A stretch of 64,000 nt of DNA from Microcosmobacter mediterraneus (GCF_031846265.1 NZ_JAVRIA010000004.1:62001-126000); one strand, 5' to 3'. Positions 44,901 to 53,110 are shown, counted from the first letter of the stretch. A program made the numbers and translations. Notes: a model not told the origin generated them from the letters alone.

Positions 44901-46239
44901 TGCTGGTTTGGATCAAGAGATCTGTGAAGACGAGAGTACTATATTAACTGCGTCAGGCGGAACTAACTATCAATGGAGTACTGGTGAAACTACACAAAGT
45001 ATAACAGTATCACCAAATACAACAACAACCTATAGTGTGATAGTATCCAACGATTCTGGAGGCGAAGATACAGATGAGGTTACAGTAACAGTTAATGCCT
45101 TGCCAGATGTTAGCACAGGTTCAGATATTACGATTACTTATGGTGAGAGTACAATCTTAACAGCCGAAGGCGCAGACTCATACCAATGGAGTACAGGCGA
45201 AACTACTCAGAGTATAGAAGTTAGTCCAACAGTCACGACAAGCTACACAGTAGAAGGAACAACAAATGCATGTTCTACAGAATCTTCAGTTACAGTAACA
45301 GTAGAAGATTTACAAGTTAATGCTAGTGCAGGTGAAAATCAACGTGTTTGTGATGGTTATGATTATGAAGTTACACTTACAGCTTCTGGAGGTGACACTT
45401 ATTTTTGGAGTACAGGAGCAACAACTCAAAGTATAACTGTAAGTCCGTTATCAACAACAACTTATTCTGTGGTGGCTTATCAAGGAAATTTCCAAGATGA
45501 AGATGAAGTAACTGTATTTGTAGATCCGAATCCTAATGTGGTAATCACTAATGGCGAAGATGTTACTATTTTAGATGGTGATTATGTTACCATATCTGCT
45601 TCTGGAGCTAATGAATACCAATGGAATAATGGTGCAACCCAACCCAATATAGCTGTTAATCCAAGTATTACCACAACATACGAAGTTACGGGTTACATTA
45701 ACGACTGTTCAGATACTAACCAAATAGTAATCAATGTTCTACCGCAAGTACAAGCTTACGCAGGAGAAGATGTTAGTATATGTTTGAGTGATAGTATTGA
45801 TCTTACAGCAACTGGAGGCGATGAGTATTTATGGAGTACAGGCGAAACCACACAAACCATAACTGTTGCACCAGATCAAACTACAGACTATACGGTAACA
45901 GTTTTTAATGCTCTAGATTACGATGAAGCTACAGTAAGAGTAGAGGTAGTGATAGATTGCGAAGAAGATCCTGTTGAAAATCCAGAGTTCGATTATAGAA
46001 TTTTCCCAAATCCAACGTCAGATATACTTAATATATCGCTTACTGGCTTATACAATACCTCTAAGATGTATTTATATGATGTTTCAGGAAAGATGTTAGT
46101 ATCTTCTGAAATGGAAGAAACACTTTATAGTGATCCTTTTATAAAGCAACTCAACTTAAGTAATCTCAATTCTGGAATGTACATTTTAAAAATTGAATAT
46201 GATGGCAAAGAAATTATAGATAAAGTGATAATTAATTAA
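41935..46239 (+). CDS. Large secreted protein: beta-propeller-like N-domain, 13 Ig-like repeats, T9SS sorting domain
   Basis: 1434 residues. A Sec signal peptide ends at ILAQ. About 30-425 is a Trp- and Gly-rich beta-propeller-like region (WRNIARHGYSVRQPWNADES, RWHPTDPSIRLLVN, FSQDGTKAAILATRSADG). It is followed by 13 repeats of about 70 residues of the form AGxDxxICxGDSxTLTASGG...YxWSTGETTQSITVSP...TVTV. The last about 75 residues (FPNPTSDILNIS, LYDVSGKML, LNLSNLNSGMYILKI) form a type A T9SS C-terminal domain. It should be exported by T9SS and attached to the surface, as an adhesin or polysaccharide-interacting protein. Ligand unknown. Divergent from the polysaccharide locus. Confidence 0.92.
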   Translation: MICPKSRYLLLVCMMLISTFCSTKILAQDYDLDTSTETYWPQPVLNKPDYLQSVIDPNFDTSITRITGDVNTPIPNSGGATWRNIARHGYSVRQPWNADESIIYLGMHKTYGGGWGSVYFLDGETYEVIKTANIPSSNDSRWHPTDPSIRLLVNNSGVRAWNYYTEQITTLISYSGYTNTSLGDYTGNFSQDGTKAAILATRSADGMRVAFAVDLENNIKYPDIELPGTIVDFITISPLGNYIIVNANFGTGYDRSRVFTIQGDQTGPFWSEYGRPSHFDVAIDENGDEVAVGVDKTVNDGRIIKRRLSDGQATVLTPGGYASHASARSLNRPGWVYTYMSSSTSWQPYLNELVAVKLDGSRVERICKSRNAMNLYENQAQPCPSPSGGRVMFASDWGNNNVPIQCYVVDFRDKIIEDGQFANAGEDQEICTGDSVTLTASGGVSYEWSTGETTQSITVSPTTTTTYTVTVVSDSGEEDDDEVIVTVNPLLIANAGSDETICEGDSVTLTASGGTNYQWSTGESTQSITVSPNTTTTYSVEVFNNTCSDTDEVIVTVNALPDVSAGSDITITYGESTILTAEGADSYEWSTGTTTQSITVSPTDTTTYTVTGTTNGCTNDASVTVTVETEDVNANAGSDQEICEGESTTLTASGGTNYQWSTGATTQSITVSPNTTTTYSVTVSNDSGGEDTDEVTVTVTAIPIADAGLDEEICEDDSVTLTASGGTSYQWSTGETTQSITVSPNTTTIYSVEVFNNTCSDTDEVTVTVNALPDVSAGADVTITYGESTILTAEGADSYQWSTGETTQSIVVSPTVTTSYTVEGTTNACSSESSVTVTVETEDVNANAGLDQEICEDESTILTASGGTNYQWSTGETTQSITVSPNTTTTYSVIVSNDSGGEDTDEVTVTVNALPDVNAGSDITITYGESTILTAEGADSYQWSTGETTQSIVVSPTVTTSYTVEGTTNACSSESSVTVTVETEDVNANAGLDQEICEDESTILTASGGTNYQWSTGETTQSITVSPNTTTTYSVIVSNDSGGEDTDEVTVTVNALPDVSTGSDITITYGESTILTAEGADSYQWSTGETTQSIEVSPTVTTSYTVEGTTNACSTESSVTVTVEDLQVNASAGENQRVCDGYDYEVTLTASGGDTYFWSTGATTQSITVSPLSTTTYSVVAYQGNFQDEDEVTVFVDPNPNVVITNGEDVTILDGDYVTISASGANEYQWNNGATQPNIAVNPSITTTYEVTGYINDCSDTNQIVINVLPQVQAYAGEDVSICLSDSIDLTATGGDEYLWSTGETTQTITVAPDQTTDYTVTVFNALDYDEATVRVEVVIDCEEDPVENPEFDYRIFPNPTSDILNISLTGLYNTSKMYLYDVSGKMLVSSEMEETLYSDPFIKQLNLSNLNSGMYILKIEYDGKEIIDKVIIN
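44325..45310 (+). repeat. 426-bp supra-repeat inside the T9SS protein gene
   Basis: Two-domain modules (142 residues) recur with an exact 426-base period: CTCATA landmarks at 44325, 44751 and 45177. The first two copies are nearly identical in DNA over several hundred bases, including synonymous positions, so the duplication is recent or kept uniform by gene conversion. The third copy diverges after about 130 bases. Confidence 0.85.
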
Positions 46240-46244
46240 AAATT

Positions 46245-46271
46245 AAGCTCAGTAGAAATACTGAGCTTTTT
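46245..46271 (+). terminator. Rho-independent terminator after the T9SS protein gene
   Basis: AAGCTCAGTA and TACTGAGCTT form a 10-bp stem closed by a GAAA tetraloop and followed by a T-run. Confidence 0.9.
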
Positions 46272-46345
46272 TGTTAAAGTTTTCTATACTTATTTAGACT
46301 AATGATTAGTTTCTTTTATTTTGTGTGAAACTATAATTGATATCT

Positions 46346-46816
46346 ATGAATCGTGTTCTTACTTTTTTAGCAATAATAACCATAACGTCTATGTATTCTC
46401 AGTCTATGACATCTGAGCAAATTGAAGTTAAAAAAACTATAGAAACGTTTTTTGATGGTTTTCATAAAGGCGATACTACTATGATGAAATCTGTGATGAT
46501 GCCTAAAGTGATTATGCAAACAACTTTTATTAATAAAGAAGGTCAAGGTCAATTTAAAGATGATGGAGGAGCCGATAATTTATTAAAAGCTATTGCTAAT
46601 AGACCAGACGATCAAAAATGGGATGAACGCTTAACCAGTTTTAATATTCAAATAGATGCCAATATGGCCAATGCTTGGGTAGGTTATGAGTTTTGGTATA
46701 ATGATACATTTAGTCACTGTGGTGTTAACTCATTTCAATTAGTTAAAACAGAAGGTAAATGGCGAATCATATACTTAATAGATTCTCGTCGAAGAGATAG
46801 CTGTAATAAAGAATAA
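46346..46816 (+). CDS. Exported NTF2-like (SnoaL-like) protein
   Basis: 156 residues with a signal peptide (MNRVLTFLAIITITSMYSQS), so periplasmic or surface. The fold is NTF2-like: TIETFFDGFHKGDTTMMKSVM at the first helix, then ANAWVGYEFWYNDTFSHCGVNSFQLVKTEGKWRIIYLID, the usual last sheet. Such domains bind small ligands or act as lyases/isomerases; catalytic identity is not evident. ATG at 46346 is preferred to a TTG nine bases upstream because the signal peptide starts there. Confidence 0.8.
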   Translation: MNRVLTFLAIITITSMYSQSMTSEQIEVKKTIETFFDGFHKGDTTMMKSVMMPKVIMQTTFINKEGQGQFKDDGGADNLLKAIANRPDDQKWDERLTSFNIQIDANMANAWVGYEFWYNDTFSHCGVNSFQLVKTEGKWRIIYLIDSRRRDSCNKE

Positions 46817-46818
46817 TA

Positions 46819-46926
46819 TTATTTTTTTAATAAAGGACTTTCAAATTTAAGAATAGTTTCAGTTTCTCTTCCTGATTTACTTAAAATTATAGCTAAGTTG
46901 GTTGCATGCTCTCTATCTGAAAGAGA
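46819..46926 (-). pseudogene. Possible gene remnant (C-terminal fragment)
   Basis: A 35-codon open stretch on the minus strand without start codon reads SLSDREHATNLAIILSKS then GRETETILKFESPLLKK and stop. Its composition is that of a normal conserved protein end, but an in-frame TAG lies immediately upstream and no continuation is visible in other frames. I could not name the parent family. Chance is the alternative. Confidence 0.3.
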
Positions 46927-47026
46927 CTAAGAACCATAAAGATTGATTTATCAAAGTAATTTTTTTTCTAACATTTACTAACTCACTTATAATTATGACA
47001 AATTCAATAGGTATTAGCTTAAATAA

Positions 47027-47067
47027 TGACATCATGTCAGCATTTTTGTGTTGGCATAATGATTGAC
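47027..47067 (+). promoter_or_regulatory. dnaK control region: palindrome plus sigma-54-like element
   Basis: A perfect dyad TGACAT-C-ATGTCA (47027-47039) lies 12 bases before TGGCATAATGATTGAC (47052-47067), which matches the sigma-54 pattern TGGCA-N6-TTGC except for A in place of C at the -12 GC. The predicted start is about 40 bases before the dnaK ATG. No TAnnTTTG box was seen here. Confidence 0.5.
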
Positions 47068-47116
47068 TTACACTGAGCGTAAAATATTTATAAAACATAA
47101 CATTAAGCATAATACT

Positions 47117-49018
47117 ATGAGTAAGATTATAGGAATCGATTTAGGAACTACAAACTCTTGTGTTTCTGTAATGGAAGGAAGCGAACCAGTTGTTATTCCA
47201 AATGCAGAAGGTAAAAGAACAACACCTTCAGTTATTGCCTTTGTAGAAGGTGGTGAAATAAAGGTTGGTGATCCTGCAAAACGTCAGGCCGTTACTAATC
47301 CAACAAAAACAGTATACTCTATAAAACGTTTTATGGGTAACAAGTATTCTGAATCTAAGAAAGAGGCAGAACGTGTACCATATAAAGTAGTTAAAGGAGA
47401 TAACGATACACCTAGAGTAGATATAGATGGTCGTTTATATACGCCACAAGAATTATCTGCAATGGTGCTGCAAAAAATGAAAAAAACAGCTGAAGACTAT
47501 TTAGGGACTTCTGTTGCAGAAGCTGTTATTACAGTTCCAGCATATTTTAATGATGCGCAACGACAAGCAACTAAAGAAGCAGGTGAGATTGCAGGATTAA
47601 AAGTTCGTAGAATTATCAATGAACCTACAGCTGCAGCTTTAGCTTATGGATTAGATAAGAAAGGGCAAGATCAAAAAATCGTAGTTTTTGATTTTGGTGG
47701 AGGAACACATGATGTCTCTATTTTAGAATTAGGTGATGGTGTATTTGAAGTGTTATCTACAGATGGAGATACACATTTAGGAGGTGACGATGTTGATGAA
47801 AAAATTATTAACTGGTTAGCAGATGAGTTTAATGCTGAAGAGAATATGGACTTGCGTAAAGATCCAATGGCTTTGCAACGTTTAAAAGAAGCTTCTGAAA
47901 AAGCTAAGATTGAATTATCATCTTCAGCGCAGACTGAAATTAATTTACCTTACATTACTGCAACAGCTAGTGGGCCAAAACACTTAGTAAGAACATTAAC
48001 AAGAGCTAAGTTTGAGCAGTTAATAGACGATTTAGTAAAGCGTACTATTGAACCTTGTCAGACAGCATTAAAAGCTGCAGGCTTATCAACAGGAGACATT
48101 GACGAAGTTATTTTAGTAGGTGGTTCTACACGTATACCTGCTGTGCAAACAGCAGTAGAGAAATTCTTTGGAAAAGCACCAAGTAAAGGTGTAAATCCTG
48201 ATGAAGTTGTCGCTGTAGGCGCAGGAATTCAAGGTGGAGTATTAACTGGTGATGTAAAAGATGTCTTGTTGTTAGATGTTACACCATTATCATTAGGTAT
48301 TGAAACAATGGGTAACGTAATGACAAAACTTATTGAAGCTAATACTACGATACCAACAAAAAAGTCTCAGGTGTTCTCAACAGCTGCAGATAATCAACCT
48401 TCAGTAGAGATTCATGTGCTACAAGGTGAGCGTCCAATGGCAGCAGATAATAAGACAATTGGTCGTTTTCATTTAGACGGAATTCCACCAGCGCAAAGAG
48501 GCGTACCTCAAATTGAAGTAACTTTCGATATTGATGCTAACGGAATCATCCAAGTGTCTGCTTCTGATAAAGCTACTGGAAAATCTCAAAACATTAGAAT
48601 TGAGGCGTCTTCAGGACTAACAGATGAAGAAATCCAGAAAATGAAGCAAGAAGCTGAAGCCAATGCTGATGCAGATGCTAAAGCAAAAGAAACTGCTGAT
48701 AAACTGAATAGTGCTGATGCGATGATTTTCCAAACGGAAAAACAGTTGAGTGAGTTTGGTGACAAATTATCTGATGATAAAAAGAAACCAATCGAAGACG
48801 CACTTGAAGAATTGAAAAAGGCTTATGAGACTAAAGATGTGGCGATTATTGATCCAGCTTTAGAGAAAATAAATGAAGCTTGGAAAGTTGCCTCAGAAGA
48901 AATGTATAAGGCTCAGCAAGATGCTCAAGGTGGAGCAGCAGGACCAGAAGCGCAAACTGGAGGTCAAGCTGAAGAAGCCAGCGATGTTGAAGACGTAGAC
49001 TTCGAAGAAGTGAAATAA
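47117..49018 (+). CDS. dnaK: Molecular chaperone Hsp70
   Basis: ATP-dependent chaperone acting with DnaJ and GrpE. The 633-residue protein starts MSKIIGIDLGTTNSCVSVMEG (ATPase phosphate-1 loop), contains AVITVPAYFNDAQRQATKEAG, VFDFGGGTHDVSIL, ILVGGSTRIPAVQ, the linker KDVLLLDVTPLSLGIETMG and a C-terminal lid ending in acidic VEDVDFEEVK. All hallmarks are present. An in-frame extension of 18 codons upstream lies in the promoter and is rejected. No grpE or dnaJ gene is adjacent, as common in flavobacteria. Expression is probably heat-induced through the palindrome upstream. Confidence 0.97.
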   Translation: MSKIIGIDLGTTNSCVSVMEGSEPVVIPNAEGKRTTPSVIAFVEGGEIKVGDPAKRQAVTNPTKTVYSIKRFMGNKYSESKKEAERVPYKVVKGDNDTPRVDIDGRLYTPQELSAMVLQKMKKTAEDYLGTSVAEAVITVPAYFNDAQRQATKEAGEIAGLKVRRIINEPTAAALAYGLDKKGQDQKIVVFDFGGGTHDVSILELGDGVFEVLSTDGDTHLGGDDVDEKIINWLADEFNAEENMDLRKDPMALQRLKEASEKAKIELSSSAQTEINLPYITATASGPKHLVRTLTRAKFEQLIDDLVKRTIEPCQTALKAAGLSTGDIDEVILVGGSTRIPAVQTAVEKFFGKAPSKGVNPDEVVAVGAGIQGGVLTGDVKDVLLLDVTPLSLGIETMGNVMTKLIEANTTIPTKKSQVFSTAADNQPSVEIHVLQGERPMAADNKTIGRFHLDGIPPAQRGVPQIEVTFDIDANGIIQVSASDKATGKSQNIRIEASSGLTDEEIQKMKQEAEANADADAKAKETADKLNSADAMIFQTEKQLSEFGDKLSDDKKKPIEDALEELKKAYETKDVAIIDPALEKINEAWKVASEEMYKAQQDAQGGAAGPEAQTGGQAEEASDVEDVDFEEVK

Positions 49019-49041
49019 TATGAATTTACATAAACATGACG

Positions 49042-49073
49042 AAAGACGCAATCCGAAAGGGTTGCGTCTTTTA
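49042..49073 (+). terminator. Rho-independent terminator after dnaK
   Basis: AAAGACGCAATCC pairs with GGGTTGCGTCTTT (one T-G wobble) around a GAAA tetraloop, followed by T residues. Confidence 0.92.
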
Positions 49074-49119
49074 TTTATAATTTTCACTCATGTTTCAAGC
49101 ATATTCAAATAATTAATGA

Positions 49120-50433
49120 CTAATTTATAATATAGTTATTAATAACTTTCCTTCGTTTTCCTGAAGCTAAAGGAGGTATCTCTTCTACATATGTAATTTT
49201 AACGTTAGCATCTTTGCCTAACTCAGACTTTACATTATTAATTATTTCACCTTCAATACTCAAAGTGCTATGATTTGCATTGAGTTTTATTTCATAGTCC
49301 TTTTCACCTTGTTGAATGAGTTGATATTGCTTTAAGTGTTTATAATGCTCATTAAATATTGCATGAGTAATAAAAGATGAAATGATGTTACCACTAGTAT
49401 TATAAATAACATCCATTTTTCTACCTTCAATTTTATCTAGTTGCATTACACCATTATTGTCATATTTGTATCGCGCAATATCTCCTGTGTCATAACGTAT
49501 CATTGGCATAGCATAATTATGTAGATCAGTTACTACTATTCTTCCAAATTCTCCTGGTTTTACATGTTTATCAGAGTCCATACTCAAAATTTCAACATGA
49601 TAACTTGCATGGTTAACTTCAAAAAAAGTAGGAGATGATATACTTTGTTGAGCTATCATACCGAGTTCTTCATTTGAATATCTTGAATAAACAGGGATAT
49701 TTAAATGTTTCTCTAAGGTTTCTTTAGTGTATTTATTTAAGTATTCTGAAATTGCTATTATGGCGTTAAGACCATGATTACTTATAAATAATTCTCTTTT
49801 TTCTAAATATTTTGCTATTTGTTCTAAAGCTGAAGCATAACATAAAAATGTTTTATTTTTTTGGTTATCATTAGTCAGTTTATTTATGAGGTATTCAATG
49901 CGTTGATCTTTTAGGTTGGATACGTCAAATTGATACATATTCAATAACCAACTATTAAATCGGCTTTTTCTATTGTTATTATGCCAAACTATTAATTTAT
50001 AAATCCGATTTCCTAAACGATAAGCTGCATTATCATAGTAGTAAATACTATCCGCATAATTTCTTGATCGCTTATTTTTATTTTGAAAGATAAAAAATGA
50101 CAGGCCAGTTGAGCCACTTGTTGATACTTTATGTGTTTTTTTGTTTATGAATTTTTGTGATTTGAATTTTTCAAAATTCTCTTGAATCAATGATTTGTTA
50201 ACTACAGGTAAATCATTGATTTTTTTAGCATTTTTAAATTTTTTATAATACGTAGTGGTCTTATTAGCATGCTTTATTAGTTTATGAGTGTATGAATATT
50301 TTAAACGGACAGCTTCAACAGAATTAGGTTGTTTCTGAATTGTAATAATTTCGTCTAAATGCTTTCTAATAAGACCTCCTTTTATAGAATCAAACAGCCA
50401 GAAGCCCTTATTTCGGAGGATATTCAATGACAT
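49120..50433 (-). CDS. PaaK/CapK-like adenylate-forming enzyme, paralogue 1
   Basis: 437 residues of the phenylacetate-CoA ligase/coenzyme F390 synthetase-like branch of the ANL superfamily. The P-loop is HKVSTSGSTGLSF, the A5-like region is YSRYSNEELGMIAQQ, the ATP-binding A7 is MPMIRYDTGDIARY, and EGRKMDVIY is the hinge (A8). The C-terminal IPPLASGKRRKVINNY includes the A10 lysine region. CapK-type members occur in capsule loci and are thought to activate carboxylates; product (CoA-thioester or adenylate transfer) unknown. A close paralogue lies at 54.9-56.2 kb, with all core motifs shared. Confidence 0.85.
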   Translation of the reverse strand: MSLNILRNKGFWLFDSIKGGLIRKHLDEIITIQKQPNSVEAVRLKYSYTHKLIKHANKTTTYYKKFKNAKKINDLPVVNKSLIQENFEKFKSQKFINKKTHKVSTSGSTGLSFFIFQNKNKRSRNYADSIYYYDNAAYRLGNRIYKLIVWHNNNRKSRFNSWLLNMYQFDVSNLKDQRIEYLINKLTNDNQKNKTFLCYASALEQIAKYLEKRELFISNHGLNAIIAISEYLNKYTKETLEKHLNIPVYSRYSNEELGMIAQQSISSPTFFEVNHASYHVEILSMDSDKHVKPGEFGRIVVTDLHNYAMPMIRYDTGDIARYKYDNNGVMQLDKIEGRKMDVIYNTSGNIISSFITHAIFNEHYKHLKQYQLIQQGEKDYEIKLNANHSTLSIEGEIINNVKSELGKDANVKITYVEEIPPLASGKRRKVINNYIIN

Positions 50434-50619
50434 TGGTTAGTTAAAAATTGATTTCTGTAATAAATGTTTCAGATCGAAATTAATAATAGCTTTTGAAGTA
50501 TTAGTATTACTTCGACTAAACGCTATTTTAATCTTTGAATAAAAGTTATCGTTTCATTAGTTATAATAAGTCAATTAATATACGAGTAAGTTGAGAGGAT
50601 AGTAATATCTCAGTAGATA

Positions 50620-51291
50620 TTATTTACCTAAATATTTATCTTTTGTAGAGCGCTCAGTAATAATATTTGCAGGTACACCTTTAGCAAGTTTGTAATCACC
50701 TATGTCTTTAACTACTAAAGCACCAGAAGCAATCACAGAATAATCACCTATTGTTATATTTTGTATAACACCAGATTTTAGGCATAATGCAGAGCAGTAT
50801 CCTATTTCAACATTGCCACCAACAGCAACACCAGGAGCTATGCTAGAAAAATCTTTCATTATAGAATCGTGTCCTAAAGACGAGTTTGTATTGAGCACAC
50901 AAAATTTACCAATGGTAGCGTCAATATTTACAATAGCACCAGCCATAATAACTGAACCTTCAGGTACGTCTATATTTTCAGCTAAGATGGCACTTGGATG
51001 TATTATTGACTCAAAACTAATATTTGGAGATATGTCTTTTATCTTTTGCCAAACTTTTAACCTTGTGCTATTTTCTCCAACTCCAATGACTATATGTGAT
51101 ACATTGTGAGTCTTCTGTAACTCTAATAGATTGTCTAAGTTTCCTAAGATTTTATATCCCGAAAGCTCCTCACCAATAGACTTATACGTATCTATATATC
51201 CAATGATATTGTGAGACTTATTTTTATGGATGATGTCAACGATCATTTTAGAATGACCTGATGCACCATAAATAAGGATATTTTTCATCAA
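50620..51291 (-). CDS. NeuD/PglD-like sugar O/N-acetyltransferase
   Basis: 223 residues. N-terminal Rossmann-like subdomain NILIYGASGHSKMIVDIIHKNKSHNIIGYID binds nucleotide sugar, then a left-handed beta-helix of hexapeptide repeats (ILAENIDVPEGSVIMAGAIVNIDATIGKFCVLNTNSSLGHDSIMKD). The catalytic His in LGHDS is conserved as in PglD. In bacillosamine synthesis PglD acetylates the C4 amine made by PglE. The missing third step of the 29.9-32.9 kb pathway may therefore be supplied from here, 18 kb away. NeuD-type sialate O-acetylation is the alternative. Confidence 0.88.
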   Translation of the reverse strand: MMKNILIYGASGHSKMIVDIIHKNKSHNIIGYIDTYKSIGEELSGYKILGNLDNLLELQKTHNVSHIVIGVGENSTRLKVWQKIKDISPNISFESIIHPSAILAENIDVPEGSVIMAGAIVNIDATIGKFCVLNTNSSLGHDSIMKDFSSIAPGVAVGGNVEIGYCSALCLKSGVIQNITIGDYSVIASGALVVKDIGDYKLAKGVPANIITERSTKDKYLGK

Positions 51292-51593
51292 TTTAGGGGA
51301 TTCGGGAAAAGCATATTAGAAAATTATACTTAGTTAGTCAGCGAATGTAGTAATTAATTACAAATTCAAGCAAAATGACTCTTCAATGCGCAAAAAATAT
51401 CGTTTTAACAGATGAAATACTAAAAAATAAGCCCTATTTACAAGTAGAAACAGATTGTTTATAACCTCTTGGTTGTTCACCGAAATTTATGGTAAACAGT
51501 AACCGATTACAGATTTTGCCTAGCCTTTTATCGTCAAAATTTCATCAATTATTATAAAAAATAGTAGTTTCATGCCATGTAAACCTACTTATT
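51292..51593. other. Gene-free intergenic region between NeuD-like and BKACE genes
   Basis: About 300 bases separating divergent genes. It contains a 29-codon frame from 51375 (MTLQCAKNIVL...) that I do not trust, no exact TAnnTTTG box, and no convincing hairpin. It presumably holds the promoters of both units. Confidence 0.5.
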
Positions 51594-52463
51594 ATGGAAA
51601 AATTAATCATAAATTTTACACCAACTGGCATGATACCTACTAAGGACATGACACCTCATGTTCCTGTTACTATCAATGAAATAGTAGAAGATGTACATAG
51701 AGCTTATGAGCTAGGAATAACCATGACTCATATTCATGCTAGAGATGAGCAAACAGGTGTGCCAACCTACAAAAAAGAAGTTTATGCTCAACTCATCGAA
51801 GGTATACGAAAATATGCTCCAGATTTGGTGATTTGCACCTCGCTTAGTGGTCGTAATTTCAACACTTTAGATAAAAGATCTGATGTTCTATCATTAGAAG
51901 GTGATCTTAAACCAGATATGGGAAGTTTAACATTAAGCTCACTAAATTTTAACAAGGTAGCTAGTATGAATGCACCAAGTATGATAGAGGATTTAGCTAG
52001 TGTTATGAAATCTAAAGGTATCGTTCCAGAACTTGAAGTGTTTGATGTAGGAATGATAAACTTTGGTAAGTATCTCGTTAATAAAGGAATTATACAAGAG
52101 CCTTTATATTATAATTTACTGTTTGGTAACATTGCCTGCGCACAAACTAATTTATTGCATACAGGTGTAATGCTAAATGATACACCTAAAGATGCCTTAG
52201 TAAGTATAGCAGGTATAGGAAATGGACAATTAATGATGAATTCTTTAGCAATTGCCATAGGAAAAGGTGTTAGAGTTGGTTTAGAAGACAATATCTGGTA
52301 TGATGCAGATAGAACAAGACTTGCTACTAACTCGGCTTTAATAGAAAGGATCCATGTCATTGCCTCAGCCAATAATCGTGAAATAATGTCACCTTCAGAG
52401 TTTCGTGTAAAAATGAAAATGGAGCCTGGTCATGGTAAATATGGTCGTATTTACAAAGATTAG
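51594..52463 (+). CDS. BKACE-family beta-keto acid cleavage enzyme (DUF849)
   Basis: 289 residues. The family condenses a beta-keto acid with acetyl-CoA to give acetoacetate plus the corresponding CoA ester (first known member: Kce of lysine fermentation). Metal ligands His46 and His48 lie in MTHIHARDEQTG, and the last acidic ligand is in GVRVGLEDNIWY; NFTPTGMIPTKDMTPHVPVTINEI is the usual N-terminal signature. Substrate-pocket residues vary between BKACE subfamilies and do not let me name the substrate. No lysine fermentation genes are near; GNAT-like genes follow after 2 bases. Confidence 0.88.
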   Translation: MEKLIINFTPTGMIPTKDMTPHVPVTINEIVEDVHRAYELGITMTHIHARDEQTGVPTYKKEVYAQLIEGIRKYAPDLVICTSLSGRNFNTLDKRSDVLSLEGDLKPDMGSLTLSSLNFNKVASMNAPSMIEDLASVMKSKGIVPELEVFDVGMINFGKYLVNKGIIQEPLYYNLLFGNIACAQTNLLHTGVMLNDTPKDALVSIAGIGNGQLMMNSLAIAIGKGVRVGLEDNIWYDADRTRLATNSALIERIHVIASANNREIMSPSEFRVKMKMEPGHGKYGRIYKD

Positions 52464-52465
52464 CT

Positions 52466-53110
52466 ATGGAAGGTGATAAGAAAGGACTTAAGTACAAATT
52501 CCAATGGTTATACAATATCATAAAACATGGTTTGTTTTGGCATGGTGTAAGAAATAATATTGCCAAATTAGGTATAGATATTATGCCATATTATTGGGTT
52601 AGGGAAGAGGTAACTCCAGTTATTCCACCAAAAATAAGAGGAGAAGATAAAAATTTTAAGATTTCTATTTTTGGAGAATCTGAAATCAATTTTGTAAAAA
52701 GTACTATTATAGGAATAGAACAGAAGGATCTATTAAGTGATCTTAAACGTGGCGAAATATGCATAGGTCTTAAGAATGGTGAAGATGTTGCAGCTTATAT
52801 GTTTATTAAAAAAGCACCATTTTATTTTAGAAAACGTAAATTTAGTTTAAATACTAATGAGGCTTATCTGCATAGTATGTATACTTTTGAAAGGTTTAGA
52901 GGTAAAAATTTAGCACCTTTCTTGAGATATCATAGTTATAGATTACTAGAAGAGCAAGGTGTTAATACATTTTATAGTGTGAGCGAGTTTTTTAATAAGT
53001 CTACAATTAAGTTTAAAAAGAAGATGAATTCAGACCATTTAAAATTATTCATGAGCATTGTGTTTTTTAAAAAATGGACTTGGAATTTTACTCTAAAGAA
53101 TTTTAAATAA
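52466..53110 (+). CDS. GNAT-like acyltransferase, paralogue B
   Basis: 214 residues, sharing with paralogue A the blocks GLFWHGVRNNIAKLGIDIMPYYW, IIGIEQKDLLSDLKRGEICIG, YTFERFRGKNLAPFLRYHSYR and EFFNKSTIKFKKK. The core has GNAT-like order of strands, with FRGKNLAP at the CoA-loop position. Starts two bases after the BKACE stop, so translational coupling is likely; this is the strongest link between a CoA-ester-producing enzyme and a putative acyl-CoA consumer. No signal peptide, no membrane segment. Acyl donor and acceptor are unknown. Confidence 0.72.
   Translation: MEGDKKGLKYKFQWLYNIIKHGLFWHGVRNNIAKLGIDIMPYYWVREEVTPVIPPKIRGEDKNFKISIFGESEINFVKSTIIGIEQKDLLSDLKRGEICIGLKNGEDVAAYMFIKKAPFYFRKRKFSLNTNEAYLHSMYTFERFRGKNLAPFLRYHSYRLLEEQGVNTFYSVSEFFNKSTIKFKKKMNSDHLKLFMSIVFFKKWTWNFTLKNFK

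Noticed and set aside
43190..45960. Repetitive DNA as a CRISPR or non-coding satellite
   Set aside because: The repeats are in one continuous reading frame, vary mostly at synonymous sites and encode Ig-like domains.
46913..47110. 65-codon minus-strand frame upstream of dnaK
   Set aside because: It runs across the dnaK palindrome and sigma-54-like element and has no protein-like motif.
47063..47116. N-terminal extension of DnaK
   Set aside because: The extension lies in the promoter region; the canonical MSKIIGIDLGTT start is inside.
51375..51464. 29-codon frame upstream of the BKACE gene
   Set aside because: It has no coupling, promoter or recognisable similarity; probably chance.
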